Notes: generated from the letters alone by a model not told the origin. A DNA stretch of 64,000 nucleotides from an uncultured bacterium (GCA_903834785.1 CAILKP010000060.1:1-64000); one strand, 5' to 3'. Positions 27,189 through 36,514 are shown, counted from the stretch's first letter. Made by a program: numbers and translations.

Positions 27189-27845
27189 TCAGTCGGGGTC
27201 GGCGTTGCCAGGAGTCGTCGTCTCGGAGGCGAGTTGTTCCACCGCGGTCTTGAGGGCTTCACGGGCCCTGAACAGGCGGCTCTTGACGGTGCCTTCGGCG
27301 ATTCCAAGGACCGAGGCGATCTGGCTGTAGTCCAAGCCGCGGACGTCCCGCAGCACCAGAATCGCTCGTCGCTCGGCATCCAGCGTGGCCAAGGCCCGGG
27401 TCAATAGCCCGGAGAGCTCACTGGATTGGATGCGCTCCTCGGCCCCGGGTTCCACAGGCCGCCAATCACCACGGGGCCCGCGGCTGGCCGCACCGGGCTC
27501 CGGCGGCCCAGGCTCGGCGTCTGAGGGGGAATAAGGTGATAGCGACTCAGTACGACGTATTTTCTCGGACCTTCGGTAGCTGAGGCAGGCGTTGATGGTG
27601 ATCCGAGTGCTCCAGGTGCCAAAGCCGGACTGAAAGTCAAAGCCGGCCAGCCCGCGGACGATGTTCAGCAGGGCTGACTGGCAGACATCCGCCGCGGCGT
27701 CGCGCCCCACCATCGCGGTGCAGACGGCCAGAAGGCGTGGCTGATGCCGGCCCAGTAGGGTTCGCCAGCCATCCGGAGCGGCCGAGCCGTCCCGGATCGC
27801 CCGGATGAGATCGTCATCAGTTGGTGCACCGCCATGCTCCGGCAT
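27189..27845 (-). CDS. ECF RNA polymerase sigma factor
   Basis: 218 residues from the ATG complementary to 27843-27845; the frame stays open upstream but the family similarity begins here (D-D-D-L-I-R-A-I-R-D-G). Region 2 is seen at residues ~25-95 (L-G-R-H-Q-P-R-L-L-A-V-C; F-G-T-W-S-T-R-I-T-I-N-A-C-L). A Pro/Gly-rich linker leads to region 4 (~150-210): L-D-A-E-R-R-A-I-L-V-L-R-D-V, the HTH Y-S-Q-I-A-S-V-L-G-I-A-E-G-T-V-K-S-R-L. It directs RNA polymerase to a stress-type regulon and is followed by a putative anti-sigma gene. Confidence 0.9.
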   Translation of the reverse strand: MPEHGGAPTDDDLIRAIRDGSAAPDGWRTLLGRHQPRLLAVCTAMVGRDAAADVCQSALLNIVRGLAGFDFQSGFGTWSTRITINACLSYRRSEKIRRTESLSPYSPSDAEPGPPEPGAASRGPRGDWRPVEPGAEERIQSSELSGLLTRALATLDAERRAILVLRDVRGLDYSQIASVLGIAEGTVKSRLFRAREALKTAVEQLASETTTPGNADPD

Positions 27846-28054
27846 CGGTGATGAGGTTAGTGCCCCAGCAGGCGCTTGCGCGATTCGGTCAGCCCGGAGG
27901 TCTACCTTTCGGCGCAGAAGTCCGGCCGTCGCGGGTCTCGGGTCAATCGAGGATCCGGTGGTTCGGGTTCCTGCTGTCAGTGCCACGGGCGGCCGCGCGT
28001 GCCACTGATGCGGAATGTTCTCTGGCCTTCCATGCCTTTCGCCCCGGATTCACC

Positions 28055-28537
28055 ATGACCAGCGCACCGGTTCCGACAGAAACGACCCGCGGCTACGACC
28101 TTCCGGTGGTGACGCAGTTCTCGGTCTTCCTGCCCAACCGTGTCGGCCGCCTGCTCGACCTGATCAAGCGGTTTGATGACAACATGGTGCGGATCTGCTC
28201 GCTGGCGGTGCTGGACTCAACGGACCACGCCGTGGTGCGTCTGATCACCAGTTCCACCGAGGGCACGCGGAAGATCCTCGCTGAGCAGCAGTTGGCGTAC
28301 ATGGAGAGCTCGGTCCTGGTGGTGTGCATCGAACGCAACCACACCCTTTCGGCCATGTGTCAGTTCCTGCTCGGGGCTGAACTGAACATCCGCTTTGCCT
28401 ATCCGCTCTTTGCCTGGCCCGGTGCGTGTCAGACCGTGGTGCTTGCGGTGGATGACCCGACGCTGGCGGGGCAGATCCTGCGGCGGAAGGAGTTCCGGCT
28501 GCTGGCTGAGGGCGACTTGCCGAAGTACACCGACTGA
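28055..28537 (+). CDS. ACT domain-containing protein
   Basis: 160 residues from the ATG at 28055. The N-terminal V-T-Q-F-S-V-F-L-P-N-R-V-G-R-L-L-D-L begins an ACT domain, and a second ACT-like unit follows around V-V-C-I-E-R-N-H-T-L-S-A-M. ACT domains bind amino acids and control metabolic enzymes; this stand-alone form is common in planctomycetes next to various genes. Ligand and target cannot be read from the sequence. It is divergent from the ECF sigma gene. Confidence 0.75.
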   Translation: MTSAPVPTETTRGYDLPVVTQFSVFLPNRVGRLLDLIKRFDDNMVRICSLAVLDSTDHAVVRLITSSTEGTRKILAEQQLAYMESSVLVVCIERNHTLSAMCQFLLGAELNIRFAYPLFAWPGACQTVVLAVDDPTLAGQILRRKEFRLLAEGDLPKYTD

Positions 28538-28614
28538 TCGGACCCGGATGGGTTGCCAGTACAAGCGGGCGGCCGAGGGGATAAGCAGCGGGGGGTGAGC
28601 CAGGCCGGTGGGCC

Positions 28615-28857
28615 TTACTCGCTCATGCGGGCAACGAACAACTCGATAATCACGTAGCACGCGGCGGCCAGCCCGATCATGGCCAGGACGATCTGCACGG
28701 CCATGCTGGCGACCTGCGGCCAGTAGCGGTCCATCGTGGGGAGGCGAATCGCCTTGTACGCCATTGAAATGAACAAGGCGATGGGCAGGAGCGTCAGCCA
28801 CCAGAGGGCATGAACGTCCAGCGGATCAATGAAGAATCGGTGGGCCAGAGTGAACAT
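28615..28857 (-). CDS. Small two-helix membrane protein
   Basis: 80 residues, start at the ATG complementary to 28855-28857. Two hydrophobic helices are visible (A-L-W-W-L-T-L-L-P-I-A-L-F-I-S and V-Q-I-V-L-A-M-I-G-L-A-A-A-C). Its start overlaps the stop of the preceding gene as TGATG, so translation is coupled. I recognise no family. Confidence 0.65.
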   Translation of the reverse strand: MFTLAHRFFIDPLDVHALWWLTLLPIALFISMAYKAIRLPTMDRYWPQVASMAVQIVLAMIGLAAACYVIIELFVARMSE

Positions 28858-29453
28858 CACGCGCCACCCCCGGCGGTGCGGCGGACCCTGGGCCGGTGCC
28901 AGGACGCGTCGATGATCGCGATGAGGTTCAGCAGCCCGGCCAGCATGCATGCCAGTGTGCCAACCTCACCGACGCGGGCCATCGCGCGGCGGTAGCTCGG
29001 CACGTTTCCAGGTGCGCGACCGGCGGTCTGGCCGGTGTTTGAATCACGGGCTTCATCCGGCAGCGGGGGACGGAACTTGATGGCTCCGTCAGGGCCGGCG
29101 GTCAGCGGCTCGCGGATCTTGAAGCCGTACTGATGAACTGCATCGACGGCGAAGGCGACCGGTCCGACGAACATCTGACCGGCAAACCAGATCGCATCAC
29201 CGCCTTCAGCGACGTGAGGGGGTTTGTTCTGGAACGCACGGATCCGATTGGCAAAGTACAGACCGGAGTCGACGGCATCGAGCCCGGCGACGAGGATGCC
29301 GCCGAAGAAAAGCCCCAGAATACCGGCGGCGATGAATATGCCTCTGCGGACCTGGCCCAAATAGGCGTGACCGAGACCGGGCAGAACGAAGGCGAGCAGG
29401 CCGGCGACCGGTTGAAGCTGCTCGTCGGAATGGTCGGATGTGTGTTCGGTCAT
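28857..29453 (-). CDS. Membrane protein (planctomycete DUF6677-like)
   Basis: 198 residues with hydrophobic segments at the N-terminus (G-L-L-A-F-V-L-P-G-L-G-H-A-Y-L-G-Q and G-I-F-I-A-A-G-I-L-G-L-F-F-G) and near the C-terminus (L-A-C-M-L-A-G-L-L-N-L-I-A-I-I-D-A). The P-G-L-G-H-x-Y-L-G-x-x-R-R-G start and the L-A-G-L-L-N-L-I-x-I-I-D end match a planctomycete membrane family that I tentatively equate with DUF6677. It is translationally coupled to the 80-residue gene behind it. Confidence 0.65.
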   Translation of the reverse strand: MTEHTSDHSDEQLQPVAGLLAFVLPGLGHAYLGQVRRGIFIAAGILGLFFGGILVAGLDAVDSGLYFANRIRAFQNKPPHVAEGGDAIWFAGQMFVGPVAFAVDAVHQYGFKIREPLTAGPDGAIKFRPPLPDEARDSNTGQTAGRAPGNVPSYRRAMARVGEVGTLACMLAGLLNLIAIIDASWHRPRVRRTAGGGA

Positions 29454-29831
29454 GCGCGTGCGTCGGCCCGGACGGCCGATGGGAGTTCGCAGGGTACCCG
29501 GCCGCGGCCACCGGGAAAGGCGGGGCGGCCAGAATCATTCTTCACTGGATCACGGGAAGGGGTGGCAGCCAGGACCCAAGGATCGGGGGGAGGCGGGAAT
29601 CTCCCGGGATCGTCATGAAACGGTGAGGTTCGTTCCAAAAACAAGTGAACCGGCGTGCCGCCGGAGACCGATCCTAGCGGCGTCCGTGAGGCGGGCGCAA
29701 AGTGGGAATGGCCCTCCTTGCCCTCCTGCCGGTTCGAGGCATACAAGGGGCATCGAAAACTCGCACCGTTCCGCATCGTTGCGGGAGGGCGGCGGGACAT
29801 TCCCCCGCAACGGTGCAGCAGAGATCTCCGC
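29454..29831. other. Divergent intergenic region, no gene seen
   Basis: 378 bases between the divergent membrane-protein and acidic-protein genes. Open frames cross it in several frames but none shows family similarity or a ribosome site. No obvious promoter, hairpin or repeat was found. Confidence 0.4.
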
Positions 29832-30284
29832 ATGGCAACCACGCTGATCGCTCAATACGTCGACTCTCACACTGTCCCGGCCACCGGTCGAGACGAGGCA
29901 CCCAGTTGGTTTGGCGAGGGTGTCTGGTCCGCCGATGAACTTGGCCTGGGTTACACCCTCGGCGGCACCGCGCTGGAAGTTCTGGGCGCCAAGAAGCCCA
30001 AGGACGATGAAGACGACCTTGATCCGCCCGGCAAGGGCGAGGATGAGGACGAGCTCGATGACGAGGATGAGCTCGACGATGAAGACGACGAGGACGAACT
30101 CGATGACGAGGACGACCTTGACGATGATGACGGCCTTGACGATGATGAGGAAGATGAGGACGATGACGAGGAGGAGGAGGACGACGAGTTCGCTGGCGAC
30201 GAAACCGAAGACGCGGAGTTCGGTGAGGGCGATAGCGAAGAGTTCGGCGACGCGTTTGACGATGAAGACGACGATGAGGAGTGA
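29832..30284 (+). CDS. Extremely acidic low-complexity protein
   Basis: 150 residues from the ATG at 29832 (M-A-T-T-L-I-A-Q-Y). The first ~55 residues are ordinary sequence with G-L-G-Y-T-L-G-G-T-A-L-E-V-L-G; from residue 58 to the end roughly three-quarters of the residues are Asp or Glu in runs separated by single Leu, Gly or Phe. No other domain is visible. It should be disordered and strongly negative; possible roles such as a chaperone, ion buffer or DNA mimic are speculation. The opposite strand gives a long hydrophobic frame that is only a mirror of the GAC/GAT/GAG codons. Confidence 0.75.
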   Translation: MATTLIAQYVDSHTVPATGRDEAPSWFGEGVWSADELGLGYTLGGTALEVLGAKKPKDDEDDLDPPGKGEDEDELDDEDELDDEDDEDELDDEDDLDDDDGLDDDEEDEDDDEEEEDDEFAGDETEDAEFGEGDSEEFGDAFDDEDDDEE

Positions 30285-30339
30285 TCCGCTCTGCCGCTGA
30301 AGGCTGGTGAGATCGCTTCGTTTCCCCGGAGCGTCGTCC

Positions 30340-31053
30340 GTGAGCCACCGCAGCAGCAAGCCCGATCACGACCACAACCATGACTCCAACCGGAGCCGCC
30401 GCGCCGATGTGCCGGGCGGCACCGCTGCTTCCGGCCCGGCTGCGGGCCAGCCGCGGCCTGCTGAGAACGCTCCCGTCCCGCCCCAGGCGGCCGCCAAACC
30501 GGCGGAAGCAAGCGGGTGTGCGGATCGCTGTGCCGAGCCGTGCGCAAACTGCTCGAACAAGCCCCACCACGAGCCCCCGGCTTGGGCCGGCGACTGGTCG
30601 GCGAACAACGTGGTTGATCGCCGCAGCGGCATCCCCTGCCGCCGGGGAGGCAATCCCGCGGCGTCGCGCCGAGTGGCGGCGTTCGATCCGGTTACCGGTG
30701 AGCCGGTGCAGGCAACGCAGGACGCGGCCGGGGCGGACGCCGCAGGCGACGAACTGGCCGACCTCAGCCGCCGCCGCGGTGCTGGCCGGCGACTTTCAGA
30801 CTTCACCCGCTGCGCCGAAGAGGGCGACTTTAACCGCGAGCAGTTCCTGTTCGTGATGGCGATGGACGGCTTTAAGCGTGCCAACGGCAAGACCTTCCCC
30901 ACCTGGACTGATGTGCTGGAGGTCATTCGCCTGCTGGGCTACCGCAAGACGTGCAAGAGCGAGCTGAACATCCGCGCGGCCGAGGACTGGACCGAGCACC
31001 ACGATGTTCCCAGTAACGTCCGTTCCACCGGCTGGGACCGCTGGGCAGCCTGA
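30340..31053 (+). CDS. Planctomycete hypothetical protein with Cys-rich middle
   Basis: 237 residues if started at the GTG 30340 (M-S-H-R-S-S-K-P); the ATG-less frame upstream adds 11 residues. The N-terminal ~80 residues are Pro/Ala-rich; a Cys cluster follows (C-A-D-R-C-A-E-P-C-A-N-C), possibly metal-binding. The C-terminal ~70 residues contain F-P-T-W-T-D-V-L-E-V-I-R-L-L-G-Y-R-K, a conserved segment I associate with planctomycete hypothetical proteins. Its stop is two bases from the convergent dipeptidase stop. Function unknown. Confidence 0.65.
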   Translation: MSHRSSKPDHDHNHDSNRSRRADVPGGTAASGPAAGQPRPAENAPVPPQAAAKPAEASGCADRCAEPCANCSNKPHHEPPAWAGDWSANNVVDRRSGIPCRRGGNPAASRRVAAFDPVTGEPVQATQDAAGADAAGDELADLSRRRGAGRRLSDFTRCAEEGDFNREQFLFVMAMDGFKRANGKTFPTWTDVLEVIRLLGYRKTCKSELNIRAAEDWTEHHDVPSNVRSTGWDRWAA

Positions 31054-31055
31054 GT

Positions 31056-32105
31056 TCAGGTGCCGCTGAGCATCGGGAACAGCCGCAGGAAGTTGCCGCT
31101 TGTAAAGCCACGAATGTCCGCATCGGCCCAGCCCAGGCGAGTGAGCTCATCGATGAGCTTGCTGTAGTCGCTCGGCAGATTAATGCCCTCGGGCAGCCGG
31201 GCTGCGGAGAACCCTCCGTCGGCATCCGTGCCCAGGCCCACATGGCGACGCGAGCCGACGAGCTGGCAGATCTGCTCGACATGCCGCACGGCCGTGGTCA
31301 CCGTGCAGCGGCCGGATTTGTCGCAGGCCGGATCGAGGAATCGCGAGTACAGGTTCAAGCCGATCACCCCGCCGCGGGAGGCGATCGCGCGGATCTGCTC
31401 ATCGGTCAGGTGCCGCTGGTTCTTCGCATCGCCCAGCAGCGTGCGGCAGTTGGAGTGAGACGCCATCACCACGCGGTCGGTCGTGTCGAGCAGTTCCGCA
31501 AAGGCCCTGTCAGCCAGGTGCGAGGCATCGTGGACGAGGCCGAGGCGATCCATCTCCACGACCATGGCGCGGCCGGAGGAGGACAGCCCTGCCCGCGGGT
31601 CATCCGGCGGCGTGCCATTGCCCCCGGCGTATCGGGAGGCGTGCCACCATGCCAAGCCCACGGCCACCACGCCATAGCGTGCCCACCAGGTAAGTTCGGC
31701 GGGCTCACGGACGATGTCCGCGCCCTCGATGAGAATGCCGATCCGAAGGGAGGAGTTCCCGCTGAGCGGCGCGACGGCCGCCTCTGCCGTGGCGGCCGGC
31801 AGCGAGCACAGGCCGGCATCGGCCCACCGGCGATAGATCTGCAACTGGCGGGTGCCGACGGTGAATGCCGACTGGGCATCGCCCAGCGGGTAGCCGATGC
31901 GGCGGTCGATCCCGCCGCCCTCGGTGAAAATGGTCCCCAGTGCGGCCCGCACGCTCCCGGCTGCCAGCGAGGGCAGGGTCACTGAGGCGGGCAGATCCGG
32001 GCCGCCAGCCTCGGCCGGCGATGCGGTCATGTTCCGACCGAGCGCTTCCATCATGGCCAGGTCCAGATGGGCGTCAAACCAGGGCATGTTGTCGATCTGT
32101 GCCAT
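31056..32105 (-). CDS. Membrane dipeptidase family (peptidase M19)
   Basis: 349 residues. The binuclear-zinc site of renal-dipeptidase relatives is visible: D-A-H13-L-D15-L near the start, the E in G-I-L-I-E-G-A-D, H in V-H-D-A-S-H and A-S-H-S-N, and D in G-T-D-A-D-G-G-F. The sequence W-W-A-R-Y-G-V-V-A-V-G-L also fits. M19 enzymes cleave dipeptides, including D-configured C-terminal residues. No signal peptide is seen, so it is probably cytoplasmic despite the family name. Confidence 0.9.
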   Translation of the reverse strand: MAQIDNMPWFDAHLDLAMMEALGRNMTASPAEAGGPDLPASVTLPSLAAGSVRAALGTIFTEGGGIDRRIGYPLGDAQSAFTVGTRQLQIYRRWADAGLCSLPAATAEAAVAPLSGNSSLRIGILIEGADIVREPAELTWWARYGVVAVGLAWWHASRYAGGNGTPPDDPRAGLSSSGRAMVVEMDRLGLVHDASHLADRAFAELLDTTDRVVMASHSNCRTLLGDAKNQRHLTDEQIRAIASRGGVIGLNLYSRFLDPACDKSGRCTVTTAVRHVEQICQLVGSRRHVGLGTDADGGFSAARLPEGINLPSDYSKLIDELTRLGWADADIRGFTSGNFLRLFPMLSGT

Positions 32106-32144
32106 GACCGCGAGGGTACCGCACTGCGGGCGAAGCTGCGCGGA

Positions 32145-32705
32145 TCAGGAGTCCAGGAGCTTGCGGAGCGTGGTGGCGACTTCTGCCGCGCTCGCGGCCG
32201 CAAGCCGGCGGCTTTTCATGAGCGCGGGCATGAATGCCAGCGGAATGGAAACCACGGCGAGCGGGAAGTACCACCACCACACGGTGTCCCAGAGCCACGT
32301 TGCCCCGGGGGCCAGCGTCCGCAGCATCGAGCCGGTGAGGATGACGCCGGGATAGGCGGCCAGCACCAGCGAGATCATGAAGATCCACGGCATCCGGGGT
32401 TTGAGCCGCACACTCAGCGTCAGCATCGTGCCGCCGCCATCGGTCGCTGGTGAAGCGACCGCGACGACCATGCCCTCAAAGGGCACCGCGTCCGCTTCAG
32501 CGTGGAATGCCGCGGCAGCGCCGTTGATGGCCGGTCCGCCGCGCTCAAAGCCCGGAAGTTCGCCCCGGCGAGCCGCCTTCTCCAGCCGCTTGAGGACCTG
32601 CTCGGTATTGTGCGGGGTGCGCACGAGCAGAGGGGGCGATCCGGCGGTCGCCTGTAGACTCGCATTTGCATCAAGGTCGCCAGGCTGCATCGCGGGTTTC
32701 GTCAT
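32145..32705 (-). CDS. Hypothetical two-helix membrane protein
   Basis: 186 residues from the ATG complementary to 32703-32705. The N-terminal ~105 residues are soluble (T-E-Q-V-L-K-R-L-E-K-A-A; P-F-E-G-M-V-V-A-V), then two membrane helices (W-I-F-M-I-S-L-V-L-A-A-Y and Y-F-P-L-A-V-V-S-I-P-L-A-F) and a short basic tail. No family recognised. It is 39 bases upstream of the dipeptidase gene, same strand, perhaps transcribed with it. Confidence 0.65.
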   Translation of the reverse strand: MTKPAMQPGDLDANASLQATAGSPPLLVRTPHNTEQVLKRLEKAARRGELPGFERGGPAINGAAAAFHAEADAVPFEGMVVAVASPATDGGGTMLTLSVRLKPRMPWIFMISLVLAAYPGVILTGSMLRTLAPGATWLWDTVWWWYFPLAVVSIPLAFMPALMKSRRLAAASAAEVATTLRKLLDS

Positions 32706-32858
32706 GGAAATCCGGAGTTCCGTATCAACAACCCCTCGCACTTCCAGCACGCGGCGATCGGCGCAGTTCTGCCGGCCACACCCGGTGGAACTCCTGATAG
32801 TACCTCTGCCGGGAGACGTTCGCCCGGCACGCGGTGTGCATGTATCGGCTCAGAACGC

Positions 32859-33545
32859 ATGCCACCGACACCGCCAAAGGGCACCATCCCGTTTGAGTCC
32901 TTTCTGAGCCGCCTTGCTGCTCCGCAAACGCCAGCTGGGCCGGAACAGCCAAGCCCCGTGTTGCGTCTGGTCGACACCGCGGCGAGCGATCCTGCAACAG
33001 CTGGTGTTGCCCCAAAGCAACACCAGCGACCCCGACGGGCGCTTCGGCTGGCGGATCGGGCCGCCGAACGATTGAGGCGCGAGCCGGAATCGGCCACGGC
33101 TCGTGCCGCACGCGAGGCGTACGCGGCCCGCCAGGTCACTGCTGAGAATCGTCGCTCCGCCATGCTCGACCCGGAAGATGCCCGCTGGACGGTGGCCGTG
33201 GCGACGGCCATGGCCCTGCAAGGTGGCCGGGCCGCGCTGATCACCAGTGAGAAGCGGGCGGAGATCAACAAGCTGGCGACGCGAAGCGGCCTGCGGCCCT
33301 TTGATGCAGCGCTGGTCATGGGCATTGTTCAGGAGGCCGCGCGAAGCGGCGAGCCGGCCCTCTCGTTGGGCGTTCAGAGCCGCCTGAAGCTGGTGACGGC
33401 GGGGCTGCGCGCCGCGGGCGACGAGGTGTCGGCTCAGGACAAGCGAGCGATGCTGTCGCGGCAGCGGCTGGTACTGATCGCCGTGTGGGGTGTGCTGCTG
33501 GGAGCATGCCTGATGTGGTGGCTGGCGAAGTGGGTGACGCAATAA
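32859..33545 (+). CDS. Hypothetical tail-anchored protein
   Basis: 228 residues. The bulk is soluble and Ala/Arg-rich; a block at ~105-185 (W-T-V-A-V-A-T-A-M-A; F-D-A-A-L-V-M-G-I-V-Q-E-A-A-R) looks like a helical domain. A single hydrophobic helix at the very end (L-V-L-I-A-V-W-G-V-L-L-G-A-C-L) suggests tail anchoring in the membrane. No family recognised. Divergent from 32145-32705. Confidence 0.65.
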   Translation: MPPTPPKGTIPFESFLSRLAAPQTPAGPEQPSPVLRLVDTAASDPATAGVAPKQHQRPRRALRLADRAAERLRREPESATARAAREAYAARQVTAENRRSAMLDPEDARWTVAVATAMALQGGRAALITSEKRAEINKLATRSGLRPFDAALVMGIVQEAARSGEPALSLGVQSRLKLVTAGLRAAGDEVSAQDKRAMLSRQRLVLIAVWGVLLGACLMWWLAKWVTQ

Positions 33546-33571
33546 AAAAGCTCCCGCCGGTGGGCGGGAGC
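33544..33571 (-). terminator. Rho-independent terminator of the IDH-like gene
   Basis: GCTCCCGCC (33550-33558) pairs exactly with GGCGGGAGC (33563-33571) around a 4-base loop. On the minus strand the stem is followed by six T (complement of 33544-33549), the textbook form for the gene that ends at 33626. It may also stop plus-strand transcripts from 33545. Confidence 0.88.
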
Positions 33572-33625
33572 AGGGGGCATGGTTCGGTGTCGCCGCAGGC
33601 GAAGTCGCTTCCGCGGCGCTGGTGC

Positions 33626-35140
33626 TTACTGGCCCTGTGCCAGCGAGTAGCCCTTGATGCCGTCGAAGGTCCGCAGCAGTTCGTAGGAGCAGACGGTGAA
33701 CTTCTCGGCGATTTTGTCCATCAAGGCGACGCAGCGGCTCTGGCCGAAGCTGCCCGGGACAACGTTTTCGCGGATCTCAAACCGCACGCGGTAGTAGTCG
33801 ACGCACTCGGTGTAGGCCGAACCGGTCGGCCACACCTGGGTACCTCGGTTGGAGATGACCGTGAGCTTAAACGGCGTGTCCTGGCAGATGCGCTGCATTT
33901 CTTCAGCGAGAGACACGGTTGAGAGCGGCGTGTCGAGGTAGATATCGCAACCGACGACCTGGCGGACGACGTCGGTGAAGGTGCGGATGACCTCCTGACG
34001 CTCGGGCTTGTTGCCCGGGATCGCGCTGAGGGCCTCGGTCTCGGGCACCGGAGTTGCCGCGATGGTCTTGGGGCCCTTGCCCAGGCGGTCGATGATGGCG
34101 TGGGTGAACTGCGCGGTGTTGAGCACCGGCTTGCCGGCATCGCCGAAGTCGCCGGTGCGGATGCCCTCTTCCAGGGCGCAGATCAGGGCGTTCTCCACAA
34201 GCGCCGCGGTCCGCAGCAGGCCGATGTGGCGGATCATCATCAGGCCGGAGAGTATCAGCGACGTCGGATTGGCGATGCCCTTGCCGGCGATGTCCGGTGC
34301 GGTGCCGTGCACGGCCTCGAAGATGCTGATGTGCTTGCCGATGTTGGCCGAGGGAGCAAAGCCCAGGCCGCCGACCAGGCCGGCGCACAGGTCGCTGACG
34401 ATGTCGCCCTGAAGGTTGGGCAGAACCACCATCTGATACTGCTGCGGCTTGACCACCAGGTTCATGCACAGCGCATCGACGATGACGTCGCCGGTTTCAA
34501 TCTCCGGGAAGTCGCGTGCGGCGACCTTGAAGCGGTCCAGGAACAGACCGTCGGTCATCTTCATGATGTTGGCCTTGTGGCCGCAGTGCACCTTCTTGAT
34601 GCCCATGCGATGGGCGGTCTGGAAGGCGAAGCGGGAGACCTCATCGCAGCCGGGGGCCGAGATGAGCCGCTTGCACTGGATCATGTCGTTGCTGAGCCGG
34701 TGCTCGACGCCGCCGTAGGTGTCCTCGATGTTCTCGCGGACGATGTACATGCTGATCGGGATGCCGGCCTTGGAGTACGGGGTGTGCACGCCGGGCAGCG
34801 TCTGGAAGTAGCGGAGGTTCGCGAAGGCGTTGAACATCTTCCGCAGGGTGACGTTGATGGACTTGCCGCCGCCGCCCTTGGGAGTTTCCATCGGACCCTT
34901 GAACATCAGGCCGCATTCCTCGACGGTCTTGATGGCCGCCTCGCTCATGCCGCGGCTATTGCCCTTGTCAAACTCGCTCTTGCCCATCTGGGCGGGCAGG
35001 AACTCGACGTGCTTCATCACGCCAGCTGCCTTGAACAGCTCCAGCGTCGCGTCCATGATCTCCGGGCCGATGCCGTCACCGGGGGCCAGGGCGATTTTGC
35101 GGGAGCTTGGGGTGATCATCGATGAGGAGGGGTTGGCCAT
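33626..35140 (-). CDS. Isocitrate dehydrogenase-like, Rickettsia/Thermus type (NAD-type signature)
   Basis: 504 residues from the ATG complementary to 35138-35140, preceded by AAAGGAAAA. It belongs to the isocitrate/isopropylmalate dehydrogenase superfamily: P-G-D-G-I-G-P-E, substrate loop [12 protein letters not shown]-x-x-E-like [19 protein letters not shown] for metal. Length and the extra ~150-residue C-terminal domain (from ~360) fit the long Rickettsia/Thermus IDH group. The cofactor motif is [10 protein letters not shown] rather than the NADP-type K-Y, which suggests NAD use. A separate E. coli-type Icd is at 50348-51808. It should make 2-oxoglutarate from isocitrate; residue-based cofactor call is inference. 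Confidence 0.88.
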   Translation of the reverse strand: MANPSSSMITPSSRKIALAPGDGIGPEIMDATLELFKAAGVMKHVEFLPAQMGKSEFDKGNSRGMSEAAIKTVEECGLMFKGPMETPKGGGGKSINVTLRKMFNAFANLRYFQTLPGVHTPYSKAGIPISMYIVRENIEDTYGGVEHRLSNDMIQCKRLISAPGCDEVSRFAFQTAHRMGIKKVHCGHKANIMKMTDGLFLDRFKVAARDFPEIETGDVIVDALCMNLVVKPQQYQMVVLPNLQGDIVSDLCAGLVGGLGFAPSANIGKHISIFEAVHGTAPDIAGKGIANPTSLILSGLMMIRHIGLLRTAALVENALICALEEGIRTGDFGDAGKPVLNTAQFTHAIIDRLGKGPKTIAATPVPETEALSAIPGNKPERQEVIRTFTDVVRQVVGCDIYLDTPLSTVSLAEEMQRICQDTPFKLTVISNRGTQVWPTGSAYTECVDYYRVRFEIRENVVPGSFGQSRCVALMDKIAEKFTVCSYELLRTFDGIKGYSLAQGQ

Positions 35141-35425
35141 GGCAGGTTTTCCTTTGCTGTTGGGGCCTGTGAAACGGGACGAAACAACGCCGCCTCCCGG
35201 CGCGGGTGCTCCACCGGACTGACGATGAAACACCCCCGGAATCCGGGAGTGGGAGACGATTTGAAAGTTTAGCAGAGCGGGGGCGGGTTGTCCCTTGCGG
35301 CGTGTGAAGCCGGATGGCGCAGCAAGGGCCCGCTCGTCGCCGGCGCGGCGGAGACAATCAGGCCTTCGCAAGGTCTGTGAACGGGCAGGCGATGAGAGAT
35401 GTCGCCGGCGACGGATGCCGAGTGA

Positions 35426-36514
35426 TCACACGTGCTTGACTCCGCCACGCTCGGCCTGGGCGGCCTTGATGATGCGCTCGGCGGTGCGGACGTTGGCCAG
35501 ACCGGCGGTCGCATCGACCTCCGGGCGGGTACCGGTCTTGACGGCATCCAGGAAGGCCTGAATCTCCGCCACGATCGGCTCGCCCTCGTCAACCTGCAAC
35601 TCTTCGATGTTGACCAACTCGGCCCAGTTCAGGTGCGTGAGGTCAGCACCCTGACGGATGAGGTCGCGGACCTCGACCATCTGCGCCTGGTTGCCGGTGC
35701 GGCGGATCATCGTGCCGGTCTTGGCGCCGTAGTCGATCTTGACGTACGCGTTCTCACCGGTGATGCGGGTCACACGCTCGGTTTTGAGTGCCAGGCGCGA
35801 GGACGTGATGTTGGCCGTGCACACGCCGCCGGGCGTGCGGAAGACCAGGCGGGCGTTGCAGATGTCCTCGTGCTCGGTGATCACCGGCACACCGGAGGCG
35901 TAGACCTCGTCGGGCTCGCGGCCGCCCATGAGCATGAGCACCACGTCCAGATCGTGGATCATCATGTCCATGACCACGGAGGTGTCCACCGAGCGGAACG
36001 TCATCGGGCTGACGCGGCTGATTTCCATGAAGCGCGGAACGATGGGCTGGCCGCGCTCCTGCTCGCGCTTAAAGGCCCGCATGATCGGGTTGAACCGCTC
36101 GATGTGGCCGACCATCAGCACCGCGCCGGACGCCTCTGCGGCGGCCTTGATCTGCATGGCCTCGCTGACGTCACCGGCCAGCGGCTTTTCGATCAGGCAG
36201 GCCACGCCCGCTTCGAGCAGCGGCTTGCACATCTCAAGGTGGTGCGAGGTAGGCACCGCGACGGAGCAGACATCAACGCCTGCTTCCAGCAGTGACTGCA
36301 CGCTGTAGAAGGCCTGGCAGCGGTACTGCTCGGCGATGGTCTCGGCCCGGTCGGGGTTGGCATCGACGACACCAACGAGGGTGGTGTCCTCAAGCTGGGA
36401 GTACACGCGGGCGTGATGCCGGCCCATGCGGCCGACGCCGACTACTGCAGCACGCAGCGGCCGGCGGGTCATGTCGGGCTTCATCGTCGGCTTGGGGGAT
36501 GCTTTGGCGGCCAT
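35426..36514 (-). CDS. Gfo/Idh/MocA family oxidoreductase
   Basis: 362 residues; alternative ATGs 10 and 14 codons inside the frame are possible starts because the Rossmann fold begins at R-A-A-V-V-G-V-G-R-M-G-R-H-H. The E-K-P motif is in L-I-E-K-P-L-A-G and the D-M-M-I-H-D-L-D-V segment carries the usual catalytic Asp/His. Such enzymes oxidise or reduce sugar-like substrates with NAD(P). Substrate unknown. It is upstream of the IDH-like gene on the same strand but 285 bases away. Confidence 0.88.
   Translation of the reverse strand: MAAKASPKPTMKPDMTRRPLRAAVVGVGRMGRHHARVYSQLEDTTLVGVVDANPDRAETIAEQYRCQAFYSVQSLLEAGVDVCSVAVPTSHHLEMCKPLLEAGVACLIEKPLAGDVSEAMQIKAAAEASGAVLMVGHIERFNPIMRAFKREQERGQPIVPRFMEISRVSPMTFRSVDTSVVMDMMIHDLDVVLMLMGGREPDEVYASGVPVITEHEDICNARLVFRTPGGVCTANITSSRLALKTERVTRITGENAYVKIDYGAKTGTMIRRTGNQAQMVEVRDLIRQGADLTHLNWAELVNIEELQVDEGEPIVAEIQAFLDAVKTGTRPEVDATAGLANVRTAERIIKAAQAERGGVKHV

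Noticed and set aside
29613..30359. 248-codon minus-strand frame that looks like a multi-helix membrane protein
   Set aside because: Its Val/Ile/Leu runs are simply the complement of the Asp/Glu codons of the acidic protein at 29832-30284.
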